From CAVQUE01 sp046290435 (GTDB lineage: Bacteria; Actinomycetota; Acidimicrobiia; Acidimicrobiales; UBA8592), in the NCBI GenBank assembly GCA_046290435.1, contig JBKAGO010000066.1, positions 248,001 through 312,000 of the forward strand: a DNA stretch of 64,000 nucleotides. Reading direction: 5' to 3'. The notes under the pieces were generated by a model. That model was not told the origin of the DNA. It was given only the letters and a program-made list of their open reading frames with translations, and made no database searches. Positions 25,580-34,628 of this stretch are shown here, piece after piece. The translations under genes and the position numbers were made by a program. Positions within the stretch are counted from its first letter, which is position 1, and each line of letters starts with the position of its first letter.

Positions 25580-26436
25580 TGGCGCCGGCGCAGGTGCTCG
25601 TGGAGAGGCTGACGCTGGAGTTCGGCGACCGTCGTGTGCTCGACGGTGTCGACGTCGTCGCCCAGGGTGGCGTGGTGACCGTGCTCGGGCCCAACGGGTC
25701 GGGCAAGACCAGCCTGTTGCGGTGTCTTGCGACGGTGCTCACCCCGACGGCGGGTTCGGTGACGATCGACGGCCTCGACCCGCGCCACGACGCCGACCGT
25801 GTCGAGGCTCGGCGCCGCATCGGCTATCTGCCCCAGCAGCCGGGGCTCGCTGCACGGGCACGGGTGTTCGATGTCGTCGACTATCTGGCCGTCTGCAAGG
25901 GGATGCGCGACGAGCGGGCCCGCCGTCAGGCGGTGATGGGAGTGCTGGCCGAGGTCGGGGTCGCCGAGCGGGCCGCGGACAGGGTGGGGGACCTGTCGGG
26001 CGGCATGGTCCGCCGGGTCGGCCTGGCACAGAGCCTGTTAGGTGACCCGTCGCTGCTGGTGCTCGACGAGCCCTCGGTGGCTCTCGATCCCGACGAGCGG
26101 GCCCGGCTGCGCCGCATCGTGGCCGACCGTCGGATGCGTTCGACGGTGGTGGTGTCGACGCACCTGGCCGAGGAGGCAGCGCTCGCTGACCTGGTGGTGG
26201 TGCTCGTGGCCGGTCGCGTGCGCTTCGCAGGGCGGCCGGCGCAGCTCGTCGAGGCCGCGTCGGGACGCGTATGGGTGCAGGACGAGGCGCCGGGACCATG
26301 GGTGCGATCGTCGTTGCTGTTGGCCGACGGTCGATACCGTTGCGTCGGCGATGCCCCACCGGGAGCCGAGCTGGTGCCGCCGACCCTCGAGGACGGCTGG
26401 CTGGTGGTCACCGCCGAGGCAGCGCCGGTGCCGTGA
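25579..26436 (+). CDS. ABC transporter ATPase
   Basis: 285 aa. Walker A is GPNGSGKTS, the Q-loop is YLPQQPG, the signature is LSGGMVRRVGLAQSLLGDP, Walker B is LLVLDEPSVALD and the H-loop is VVSTHLAEE. The extra C-terminal ~65 residues have no clear motif. The type fits ABC-2 exporters (drug, lantibiotic or lipid). The ATG overlaps the preceding membrane-protein stop by 1 base (TGATG), so the sigma, membrane and ATPase genes form one coupled operon. Confidence 0.92.
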   Translation: MAPAQVLVERLTLEFGDRRVLDGVDVVAQGGVVTVLGPNGSGKTSLLRCLATVLTPTAGSVTIDGLDPRHDADRVEARRRIGYLPQQPGLAARARVFDVVDYLAVCKGMRDERARRQAVMGVLAEVGVAERAADRVGDLSGGMVRRVGLAQSLLGDPSLLVLDEPSVALDPDERARLRRIVADRRMRSTVVVSTHLAEEAALADLVVVLVAGRVRFAGRPAQLVEAASGRVWVQDEAPGPWVRSSLLLADGRYRCVGDAPPGAELVPPTLEDGWLVVTAEAAPVP

Positions 26437-26454
26437 CGCCGGCGCCGATGGACC

Positions 26455-26494
26455 GGCGCCGAGAATCGTTGCCCGAGCGACGATTCACGGCGCC
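26455..26494. terminator. Strong hairpin at the end of the sigma/ABC operon
   Basis: The arms GGCGCCG-A-GAATCGT and ACGATTC-A-CGGCGCC pair as two 7-bp stems around one A/A mismatch, with a 10-base loop. A smaller overlapping stem lies at 26440-26461. It is 19 bases after the ATPase stop and reaches the stop codon of the opposite small ORF, so it could end transcripts from both sides. Confidence 0.6.
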
Positions 26495-26679
26495 GGAACG
26501 GGCGGACGACGGGGAGCATGGAGCGACGGCCGCCGACGCCGCAGCGGCACCCACTGCATGGCGAATCGGCGGGGGCGACGCCGTCGCCCCCGCAGCGACC
26601 GATGCACCGGCGCGGTTCCGCACAGGTCCCGGTGCCGATCGCGGGCCAGCGCGGCGAGTACGGACGGTTGGTTGTCCAT
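26485..26679 (-). CDS. Small Arg-rich protein (hypothetical)
   Basis: 64 aa, MDNQPSVLAALARDRHRDLCG at the start and then a very Arg/Pro-rich tail. The ATG has a GAGAGGAAGG-type Shine-Dalgarno. The N-terminal pattern (ALARDRHRDL) resembles the short helical proteins common in actinobacterial intergenic regions. Its stop lies inside the hairpin at 26455-26494. It has no recognised function and may be non-coding. Confidence 0.45.
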   Translation of the reverse strand: MDNQPSVLAALARDRHRDLCGTAPVHRSLRGRRRRPRRFAMQWVPLRRRRPSLHAPRRPPVPAP

Positions 26680-26775
26680 GATTGCCTTCCTCTCGTCGAT
26701 GACTCGAAGGTGAAGCGTCGGTGCCGGTCGCGAGCCATGAGGAGATGCTGCAGGTCGCGTCGTTACGCCTGCGTC

Positions 26776-28995
26776 TCACCTGGGCCGCCGATGCGGCCAC
26801 CAGTTCCGTTCGCCGGCCATGACCATCAGGGCGGGCGCCAACGTCGAGCGGATCACCACGGCGTCGACGACGACAGCCAGCGCGATGCCCAGGCCACTCA
26901 TCTTCACAAGCGCGATGTCCGCGGTGATGAACGCCCCGAACACGATCGCGATCAATGCCGCCGAGGCCGTGATGACCGTCGCCGTCTTCTCGAGCGACGC
27001 GATGACCGCCTCGGTGTTGTCTCCGTGGTGGTCGTACTCCTCTCGCATGCGGGACACGAGGAAGACCTCGTAGTCCATGGCCAGGCCGAACGAGACGGCG
27101 ACGATCAACACGACGATCGTCAGGTCGATCGTTCCCGTCGGGGTGAAGTCCAGGACCCCGGCGAGATTGCCCAGCTGGAAGATCCACACGACGGCGCCGA
27201 GTGTTGCGGTCAACGACAGGGCATTGAGCACGACCGCTTTGACGGGCACCAGCACCGATCGGGTCAGCAGCCCGAGCAGGACGAGTGAGGCGACGACCAC
27301 TGCGGCGATCGCCAGGGGCACCCGCTCGGTGATGGCATCGACGGTATCGATCTGGGTGGCGACATCGCCGCCGACCAGGCGTTCGGCCGGCAGTTCCATC
27401 GCCCGTACGGCTCGCACGAGATCGCGTCCGGACTCCGAGAACGGCTCGACGGCTGGCACGACGCTGATCCATACGCTGTCGCCCGACTGGTAGCGGTCGC
27501 CAGTGGCCTCGCGTGGTGCCATCCGGACCCCGTCCGCGTACACGCCCGTCGGGCTCTCGACCCGCGCGACGTCATCGAGTTCGGACATGTCCGTTGCGAT
27601 CCGCCCGATCGCGTCGTCGCCGAGGCCGCCCCGGTCGGGGAGCACGACGGCGACCGCTCCGAACTCCGACCCGTCGAAATCCGACCGGATGATGTCGTGC
27701 GCGACGCGTGCATCGCTGCCCGGCGCATGGACCCGATCGTCGGTTCGGCCCCACTGGACATCGAGGAATGGCCCTGCCAGCAGCACCAGACCGGCCGTCA
27801 CGACGACTGCGACGAGCCCGGGCCGTTCGGCGATGCGCATGCCGACACGCCGCCAGCGGGTGACGCCGGGACGATGATGGCGTCGACCGGGCAGTGCACC
27901 CCGCTCGATGTTGTCGCCGAGGAACGCCACCAGAGCCGGGAGGACCGCAAGCGTCAGCCCCGCGGCCAACAGCACCACAGCGGGCCCCGCCACGGCCATC
28001 GAGCGGAGGAAGCCGAGGGGGAAGATGGCCATGCAGGCGAGCGAGACGGCGGTGGTCAGCGCACTGAAGAGGATGGATCGTCCGGCGGTCTCGATCGTGC
28101 GAGCGATCGGGCGGTCGCTCATCGCTCGTCGCTCGGCCCGATAGCGGGTGAGGAACAGCAGGCTGTAGTCAACTGCCAGCCCGAAGCCGAGCGCCGTCGT
28201 CAGGTTGAGGGCGAAGATCGACACCGGCGCGACGAGCGTCGCGACAGCGAGGACGGCCAAGGTCCCGACCACGCTCGCGACGCCGATCACGAGCGGAAGA
28301 AGCGACGCGACGATGCTGCGGAAGACCACCAGCAACGCCAGGAGCACCAGCGGTGCGGCGAGGAGCTCGGCGCGCCGGAGGTCGACCTTGCTCTGATGGA
28401 CCGTCTCGTGGGCCACCGCAGCCGTTCCGCCGATCGCGGTCCGGAGACCTTCGATGGGCTCGGCGAGCTCCTGTTCGACGAGTCGGAAGGTCTCGTCGAT
28501 CTCGTCTTCGTTGCCCTGGATCCGAGCGAGGACGAGGGCAGCGGTCCCGTCGGTCGATCGCAACTGGTCGGTGCCGGCCGACCAGTAGGAGACCACGTCG
28601 TCGACACCGGCGACCGACGCCAGCCGAGCCGTCAGCTCGGCGCCGGCCTCGCCCGCTTCGCCGATCGGTTCGCCGCCGGTGGAGGCGACGATGACCAGAT
28701 TCGGTGGACCGGCGCCGAAGCGTTCCTCCAGCGCCCGATCGGCGAGAGTGCTCTCGGCCGACCCTGCCCGGAATCCCGATCCCGGCGAGAGACGGTCGCG
28801 GGCGTCGGCGCCGAGCACTGCCGCTGCCACGACGAACAACACCGCGCCCACCAACACCCACCGGCGCCGGTACTGCAGACTGTCCGCTTGCGGCGGCGGC
28901 GGAGCGCCGTACGCCGGTGGCGTCGATGGCTGCTCCTCCGGACCTGCGGGAGCGGCGACCTCGCGTGCGCTGGAGTTCACATCGACATCCACCAT
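26776..28995 (-). CDS. MMPL/RND-family transporter
   Basis: 739 aa. A disordered N-terminal tail is followed by TM1 (~45-63), an extracytoplasmic domain, a block of membrane helices (~205-365), a second extracytoplasmic domain and a second helix block (~555-725). The repeated motifs GFGLAVDYSLLFLTRYR and SFGLAMDYEVFLVSRMREEYD carry the membrane Asp residues used for proton coupling. The family exports lipids or drugs (MmpL, YdfJ). It is followed on the same strand by the small ORF and is 28 bases after the SDR gene. Confidence 0.92.
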   Translation of the reverse strand: MVDVDVNSSAREVAAPAGPEEQPSTPPAYGAPPPPQADSLQYRRRWVLVGAVLFVVAAAVLGADARDRLSPGSGFRAGSAESTLADRALEERFGAGPPNLVIVASTGGEPIGEAGEAGAELTARLASVAGVDDVVSYWSAGTDQLRSTDGTAALVLARIQGNEDEIDETFRLVEQELAEPIEGLRTAIGGTAAVAHETVHQSKVDLRRAELLAAPLVLLALLVVFRSIVASLLPLVIGVASVVGTLAVLAVATLVAPVSIFALNLTTALGFGLAVDYSLLFLTRYRAERRAMSDRPIARTIETAGRSILFSALTTAVSLACMAIFPLGFLRSMAVAGPAVVLLAAGLTLAVLPALVAFLGDNIERGALPGRRHHRPGVTRWRRVGMRIAERPGLVAVVVTAGLVLLAGPFLDVQWGRTDDRVHAPGSDARVAHDIIRSDFDGSEFGAVAVVLPDRGGLGDDAIGRIATDMSELDDVARVESPTGVYADGVRMAPREATGDRYQSGDSVWISVVPAVEPFSESGRDLVRAVRAMELPAERLVGGDVATQIDTVDAITERVPLAIAAVVVASLVLLGLLTRSVLVPVKAVVLNALSLTATLGAVVWIFQLGNLAGVLDFTPTGTIDLTIVVLIVAVSFGLAMDYEVFLVSRMREEYDHHGDNTEAVIASLEKTATVITASAALIAIVFGAFITADIALVKMSGLGIALAVVVDAVVIRSTLAPALMVMAGERNWWPHRRPR

Positions 28996-29023
28996 GGGCC
29001 GAGTCGATCGCAGGGCGCGCTAC

Positions 29024-30223
29024 TCAGTGCAAGGAGTCCTGCCTACTCAATTCCGTCGTGGTATCCGTCACTCGTGGCTGCGATCGCCCGAAATCGTGCG
29101 CGAGCGCATAGTCGACGATCGTGGCGAGGTAGCGATCCGGCGGAGGCATCGTGATGCCCACTGCGGCCAGGATGCGCTGTTCCCGCCGGTTGTCGAACGT
29201 CCCCTCGACGGCGGTGTAGGGCTCGTACGGCTCGAACGCCCGGAGTCCCCGCTCGGCGAGCAGGCCCCATCGTCGCACCGCCTGCGCCCGGCGGGGTGCC
29301 CGACCGGCCACGTGCGCCGCGACGGCGAGCGCGCGCCAACGGCGGGGTCCGATCACGGTGCAACGAGTGGCGGAGTCGCCGAACCGGGCGCAGGTGCGGT
29401 CGATGCATGCTCGAACGAACTGTTCCACCGTGAACGACCGGTCGCCCGCTGCGATCAGGTAGGCGGTATGGCCGGTCACGGGCAACGACGCCAGGTGCGC
29501 TACGGCGTCGGCAGCGACGTCGATGCCCACGGTGTCGACGATGCCCGTACGGGCGGTCGGCAGCGCGGGCAGTTTGCCGTTGGCGATCATCCGCATCGGG
29601 CCGTACAGGACGTTCCAGTTGGTCGTGGCGCCGCTACGGGTATCTCCTGCGATGATCGAGGGTCGGTAGATGGTGACCGGGACGTCGTCCTGGCTGCGCA
29701 GCATGCGTTCCGCCCGCGCCTTCGTTTGCTCATAGGGGTTCCGGAACGCCCGGGCGTCATCGCCAGGAAGCACATGGGCGTCGATGCGTCCGGACGTGCG
29801 TCCGGCCGCGTAAGCGGTGCTGACATGGTGGAGCCGGACGAGCTGACCGTTCGCATGCGCCACCCGAGCGAGTTCGAGCACGTGTTCGGTGGCGGATACG
29901 TTCGCTCTGTGCGAGCGCTCCAGCGGCAGGTCGAACCGGGTCGACGCCGCGCAGTGGAAGATCTCGTCGACGGTGTGGGCGAACGATTGCCAGGTGGCTG
30001 CGCTCAGCCCGAGCCGGGGGCGTTCGGCGTCGCCCCGGACCCAACGGACCCTCGGGTCCCGGGTGATGTGTGCACCGCGGCCGCGCGCATGCGCGTCATC
30101 GTCCGCGCGTACGAGGGCATGGATCGTCTCGACGCCGCGGTCGAGCAGTCGGTCGATGAGCGCCGCTCCCAGGAAGCCGGTGCCGCCGGTGAGCAGGATC
30201 GTTCTGGTCTCGATGGTGTCCAT
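29024..30223 (-). CDS. Thioester-reductase-like NAD(P)-dependent SDR
   Basis: 399 aa extended short-chain dehydrogenase. The cofactor motif LLTGGTGFLGA is at ~11-20, with HCAASTRFD, HHVSTAYAAG and the catalytic pair in NPYEQTKARAE (YxxxK). The spacing and sequence resemble the terminal reductase domains of carboxylic acid reductases and fatty acyl-CoA reductases (NAD_binding_4) as a stand-alone protein. The start MDTIETRT was chosen over an upstream in-frame ATG. Together with the MMPL gene next to it, lipid or polyketide aldehyde formation and export is possible, which is inference. Confidence 0.85.
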   Translation of the reverse strand: MDTIETRTILLTGGTGFLGAALIDRLLDRGVETIHALVRADDDAHARGRGAHITRDPRVRWVRGDAERPRLGLSAATWQSFAHTVDEIFHCAASTRFDLPLERSHRANVSATEHVLELARVAHANGQLVRLHHVSTAYAAGRTSGRIDAHVLPGDDARAFRNPYEQTKARAERMLRSQDDVPVTIYRPSIIAGDTRSGATTNWNVLYGPMRMIANGKLPALPTARTGIVDTVGIDVAADAVAHLASLPVTGHTAYLIAAGDRSFTVEQFVRACIDRTCARFGDSATRCTVIGPRRWRALAVAAHVAGRAPRRAQAVRRWGLLAERGLRAFEPYEPYTAVEGTFDNRREQRILAAVGITMPPPDRYLATIVDYALAHDFGRSQPRVTDTTTELSRQDSLH

Positions 30224-30268
30224 GCACCACTCGACCGCGGCGGCGGGTACGCAGCGCAAGCCGCTTCG

Positions 30269-32938
30269 CTACTCAACCCGCTGTCGTTCGTCGCCCCCGT
30301 CGAAAAAGACCGACTCCCCGGCGGCGGAGCGACGCAGCGGTCGACCCAGCACATCGATGACCGCTGCCCGGTTGCTGTCCAGCTTGCGGTACGCCCGGTG
30401 GAGGTGGTTCTCGACCGTGCGCCGCGACATCACGAGGTGATCTGCGATCGCCGTGTTCGTCTCGCCGGACGCGACGAGCAGGATCATCTCGGTCTCGCGT
30501 TCGGTCAGTTCGATCCGGACGGCCGACAGAACCGGGCAACGCCCGCCCCCGGTCTCGTCCAGGAGCTGCTGCGCTGCGAGGAACCGGCGGAGGCGCTGCA
30601 GGGGCTCGGACGAGTAGCGGGCCGACCACGCCATCGAGCGAACGGCATCGAGGCGGAAGCCTCGCCGGGTGAAGTCGGCAGCGAGGGTCTCCAGAGCCGC
30701 GGTGTCGCGCCGGCTCGCCGCAGTGGCGGCCGCCTGCCACTGGAGCGCGACCCATCCGGGTCCCGTGGAAGCGAGGATGCCGTCCAGCGCCGCAGCGGCG
30801 GTCTCGTGGTCGCCGATCACCGAGAGGTGATTGGCGGCGATGCCCGCGAAGAGGTGGTTCCCCTGGGCCGAGGCCTGATCGATTGCCTGTCGGAGGCAGC
30901 CGATCGCCTCCCGTCGACGACCTGCAGCGGCCTCGATGCGGCCCAGGGCGACATGGATCATGCTGTCGGTGCTGAACGCCGATGGCAGATCGTTGCGACG
31001 CTCGAGGATCGTCTCGGCGGCCTCGATGTCGCCGAGTTCGATACAGAGCATCGCGCCGCCGATCATGCCTCCGTGGTCGGTCATGCGGTCCGAGCTGCCT
31101 GCGACTGCGCGTTGCCACCGTTCATAGGTCTGCGAAGCGACGTCGAGATGCCCGGCGACGACGGCGACGTTCAATGCCGCCATCAATACCGGGGCGGAGG
31201 CGTCGGCGCTGTGTGGATCGTGTCGGGCGAAGTGCTCTGTGGCGAGTTGCAGAGCCCGCTCCGGTTCTCGGATACCGAGGGCGATGACTTCGGAGAAGTC
31301 CGTGCGCTCGTGGACCAACCACGTCGCCGCGTTGACCTCCGGGGCGAGTGTCCGGACCTCGTCGCAGTGTCGCAGCGCGTCGTCCACACGGGCGGCGGTC
31401 GCGGCGGTCGACGCCCGGAGCATCGCCGCCTGGATGCGCTCGGCAGGTCCGAGAAGGGAGAGGTCGATCTCGTCGAGAGCGGCCGATGCCCGTCCCGCAC
31501 CCGAGACCGCGTAGTACACCGTCGCCCGTGCCACCTGCGCCATTGCGGTGAGCATCGGGTGTTCGGCGATCACGAGGGCCTGCCCGAGGTGATGCTCGGC
31601 CGACGTGGGATCCATGCGCAGCTGCATGGCCAACAGCGCGAGCTCGAGGTGCAGTGCGGCCCGCTCGTCACCGTCGACGGTCATCTCGACTGCCTGTTCG
31701 AAGAGCTCGTCGGCTTCGTCGAAGCGCCCCTGCCCCGCCCGGGCGCGAGCCAACAGCGCCAGTCCTTCGGCCGTGCCCGCGATGGAATGGTGCCGGCTGA
31801 GTCGCTCGGCGAGGTCGTAGTCGGTCATGGAGATGGCATTCCGGCCGGCGGCGATGAGCCTGGCCGGCTCGACGGGCGCTTCGGCCGACAGTCGGCACGT
31901 GACGATCACGAGCGAATCTGTGCGTCGCCGAGCCCCGCTGGCCTCGATGAGGTCGGCGAGACGTAGGCCCGCTTCACGTCGCTCGCTCGGAGACATCTGT
32001 GCCGCCAGAACCTCCGCGTACAGGGGATGGCCGATCTCGACGTCGTGTCGACGGCCCCGCGCGACGGTGCTGACGAGCCCTCGACGTGACAAGGCAACCG
32101 AGACGGCGGCACCGGCGGCCTCCTCGAAGATCCCCTGTGCGACGGCGGGTTGCACGGCCAGCAGGTGGAGCGCTCCGAGTTCGTCGACATCGAGTCCGTC
32201 GAGCCGAGCGGCGACGAGATCTCGAAGCCGGTTCGACGGAACCATGGCGTCCACGAGCTGCCAGCGGCCATCGATCCGATGCAGCCTGCCGTTCTCGATG
32301 TTGGTCCGTACCAGCTCGTGGACGTAGAGCGGAAGGCCTTGCGACAGCCGCCACGCTTCGTGGGTGACGCGGCGTTCGACCTCTCCACCGAGGGCAGTGT
32401 CGACGAGCGTGGCGACCTGGGCCCTGTCGAGCATCGGGAGTTCGATGCGCCGGGCGAATCCGTCGCGGGCGAGGGCGTCGATGGCTGCCGGGATCGTCTC
32501 CTCTCGTCGGGCGCAGATGACCAGCCGTCCGCCGATGGCCACGGCGAGTGCGTTCGCGAGCGAGGCGGAAGCGGCGTCGAGGAGTTGTGCATCGTCGACG
32601 AGGATGACCGGTCCGTTGTCGCGGTTGACCTCGCCGAGGACGAGTCGGAAAAGTTGCGACTCCGAGACGTCGAACCCGATGTTGGGCGGCACGATCGACA
32701 AGAAGGGAGCGAAGGCCACGTTGGCTGCAGAGGCTGCGCCCATCACGTGCACCACGCGGCGCCGACCGCCGGCGGCGCGGGCCCCCATCGCCCGGAGCAG
32801 GCGGGTCTTGCCGCTGCCGGAGCGACCGACGATGAGGAGTGCCTCCGAGGTCGGGTCCTCGAGGCGCTCGGCGAAGGAATCGAGGATGTCCTCGCGCCCG
32901 ACGAAGGGCCAGTCTCGCTCGGACCCGCCAGAATCCAT
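30269..32938 (-). CDS. Large AAA-ATPase LuxR-type transcriptional regulator (LAL family)
   Basis: 889 aa. The N-terminal AAA domain has Walker A VGRSGSGKTRLL (~37-48) and Walker B PVILVDDAQLLD. The middle is a long helical TPR-like region. The C-terminal LuxR HTH is LTERETEMILLVASGETNTAIADHLVMSRRTVENHLHRAYRKL, followed by an acidic tail. Such MalT/LAL proteins activate transcription on binding an inducer with ATP. Its stop lies 45 bases before the SDR start; it may control the SDR and MMPL genes downstream. Confidence 0.93.
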   Translation of the reverse strand: MDSGGSERDWPFVGREDILDSFAERLEDPTSEALLIVGRSGSGKTRLLRAMGARAAGGRRRVVHVMGAASAANVAFAPFLSIVPPNIGFDVSESQLFRLVLGEVNRDNGPVILVDDAQLLDAASASLANALAVAIGGRLVICARREETIPAAIDALARDGFARRIELPMLDRAQVATLVDTALGGEVERRVTHEAWRLSQGLPLYVHELVRTNIENGRLHRIDGRWQLVDAMVPSNRLRDLVAARLDGLDVDELGALHLLAVQPAVAQGIFEEAAGAAVSVALSRRGLVSTVARGRRHDVEIGHPLYAEVLAAQMSPSERREAGLRLADLIEASGARRRTDSLVIVTCRLSAEAPVEPARLIAAGRNAISMTDYDLAERLSRHHSIAGTAEGLALLARARAGQGRFDEADELFEQAVEMTVDGDERAALHLELALLAMQLRMDPTSAEHHLGQALVIAEHPMLTAMAQVARATVYYAVSGAGRASAALDEIDLSLLGPAERIQAAMLRASTAATAARVDDALRHCDEVRTLAPEVNAATWLVHERTDFSEVIALGIREPERALQLATEHFARHDPHSADASAPVLMAALNVAVVAGHLDVASQTYERWQRAVAGSSDRMTDHGGMIGGAMLCIELGDIEAAETILERRNDLPSAFSTDSMIHVALGRIEAAAGRRREAIGCLRQAIDQASAQGNHLFAGIAANHLSVIGDHETAAAALDGILASTGPGWVALQWQAAATAASRRDTAALETLAADFTRRGFRLDAVRSMAWSARYSSEPLQRLRRFLAAQQLLDETGGGRCPVLSAVRIELTERETEMILLVASGETNTAIADHLVMSRRTVENHLHRAYRKLDSNRAAVIDVLGRPLRRSAAGESVFFDGGDERQRVE

Positions 32939-33032
32939 GTGCGAAATCCTAGGCGACGAGGCCCGACGCAACTGCCTGCTCCTCATGGCGCCCAGCGTCG
33001 GGGGCCGGGCGTCGAGGCTGGAGGCATTCGGC

Positions 33033-33761
33033 TCAGCTCGGGGTGTGCGCTGCCAGGAACGTCTTGATCGCGTCGTCGGTCTCGGGGGCCACGTCGTCGT
33101 CCTTCCAGCGCTCGATCAGGGTGGCGTCCGGAGCCAGGCGGGCGATCTCTCTCGATGTCGTCTGGGGGTGGTAGAGGTCGTCGCCCATGGCCACCAGCAG
33201 CGGCGTCTCGACGGCGGCGACCTCGTCAGGGGTGGCGACGAACACGAAGTCGCCGCCGTACATGTTCTGGCGGAACGACGCGAACGTCTCGGCGTCGGCC
33301 TCGGGGTGGTCGGGGCCGACCTCGGCGGCCCAGCCGTCGAACATCTGCACGAAGGCCAGGCGGTTGTCGTCGATGCCGATGGGCTGCAACAGCACCGCCG
33401 ATGCGATCCGCTCAGGAGCGGCCATGGCGAGTGCCAGCGAGTACGGGCCGCCGATGCACATGCCGATGACGTGACAGCGTTCGACACCGAGGTGGTCGAG
33501 CAGGGCCATCTGGTCGGCGGTGTAGGTATCCCACCCGTCGTCCGCCGTGATGGGCGCGGTCGACCCGCCGGCGTTGCGCTGGTCCATGGCGATGATGCGG
33601 TACGAGCCGGCGAGCGCCTCGAGGGGATTCCACGGCATCGCCGCCCACTTGTCCATGGTCGAGCGCATGCCGCCCGGTGCGATCAACAGAACCGGGAAAC
33701 CCGAGCCGGCGCCGGTGTCGGTGTAGTGGATGCGGACGTCGTCACGTTCGAAGAAGGCCAT
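33033..33761 (-). CDS. Alpha/beta hydrolase with Cys in the nucleophile position
   Basis: 242 aa. The oxyanion strand LLIAPGGMRSTMDKW is followed by the nucleophile elbow GMCIGG, where Cys102 replaces the usual Ser. Late residues of a triad can be placed in AMGDDLYHPQTT (Asp) and near the C-terminus. Cys nucleophiles occur in dienelactone hydrolases. Other members with this elbow may be non-hydrolytic (dehydrogenase- or isomerase-like). It lies alone, with 82 bases to the patatin gene stop. Confidence 0.85.
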   Translation of the reverse strand: MAFFERDDVRIHYTDTGAGSGFPVLLIAPGGMRSTMDKWAAMPWNPLEALAGSYRIIAMDQRNAGGSTAPITADDGWDTYTADQMALLDHLGVERCHVIGMCIGGPYSLALAMAAPERIASAVLLQPIGIDDNRLAFVQMFDGWAAEVGPDHPEADAETFASFRQNMYGGDFVFVATPDEVAAVETPLLVAMGDDLYHPQTTSREIARLAPDATLIERWKDDDVAPETDDAIKTFLAAHTPS

Positions 33762-33843
33762 GGCGCAGAGCTTGGCACCTCGAGGGCCACGGCGGGCCGA
33801 GCGTCGCGAGACCAGGGTGTCCGTGGCCTCGGCTGCCGACGAC

Positions 33844-34623
33844 TCAGCTCAGCGCGCCGGTGATGCGACGGCGGGCGGCTGCGCCGAAGGCGTCGTGGTC
33901 GTCGCGTTGCGCCAGTTCTGCCGCGGTCGGGGCGATCACGACCACGGGTTTGGTCGTGCGGGCCCAGGGTCCGAGCTCGCCGGCCAGCAGCGAACGGTGG
34001 CTGCGTTGCACGACCGATCCGCCGTCGAGGGGCACCATCGCCGCGATGACGACCAACGCATCGTGGTCGTCGGGGGAGATGAGGTCGGCGTTGGTGGGGG
34101 AGTGGACGGCGCCGTCGATGTGGAGTCTCCCGTCGATCTCCACGGGTGCGGCGTAGCCCGGCACCGCCGCGGACGCGTACATCTCGGCGGCAGGGTCATC
34201 GGCCGCACGCAGCAGAGCAACCCGTCGTGTGCCCGCCCGGTGCGCGACCGACACCACCCGCAGGCCGGTGTGGAACGGGCCAGCGGCGACGTCGTAGCCA
34301 GGGGCATGGCGGCCGGTCGGTCCGACCAGCGCGAGGAGCCGCCCACCGATGCGGCGGAGCGGGCTGACGACCCGATCGACCGAACCGAGTCCGGGCGGGA
34401 TGAGCGCCTCGGCGAGCGCTGCGAGGCCGTCCAGGCCCGTGGCTGCGCCGGTTGTGGCGTCCGCGGCGAGATGCGCGGCGTTGATCGCACCGGCCGAGGT
34501 CCCCACGATCGACGTCGCCGTGGCCGGGTCCCATCCGGCCTCGTCACGCAGCGCGCCGAACGCCGCCCGGATGAAGAAGCCGCCGGCGGTTCCGCCCGCG
34601 CCCACCACCAATCCGACGCGCAT
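33844..34623 (-). CDS. Patatin-like phospholipase
   Basis: 259 aa. The Gly-rich oxyanion loop is GAGGTAGGFFIRAA. The nucleophile is Ser43 in IVGTSAGAINAA, and the catalytic Asp is in HIDGAVHS (DGA motif). The family hydrolyses acyl esters of lipids. The ATG is 5 bases downstream of the molybdopterin oxidoreductase stop, so the two are co-transcribed. Confidence 0.9.
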   Translation of the reverse strand: MRVGLVVGAGGTAGGFFIRAAFGALRDEAGWDPATATSIVGTSAGAINAAHLAADATTGAATGLDGLAALAEALIPPGLGSVDRVVSPLRRIGGRLLALVGPTGRHAPGYDVAAGPFHTGLRVVSVAHRAGTRRVALLRAADDPAAEMYASAAVPGYAAPVEIDGRLHIDGAVHSPTNADLISPDDHDALVVIAAMVPLDGGSVVQRSHRSLLAGELGPWARTTKPVVVIAPTAAELAQRDDHDAFGAAARRRITGALS

Positions 34624-34628
34624 GGCGC

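Noticed and set aside
28679..31966. Open frame of 1095 codons on the plus strand
   Set aside because: It is antisense to the SDR and LuxR-type regulator genes, whose motifs are unambiguous.
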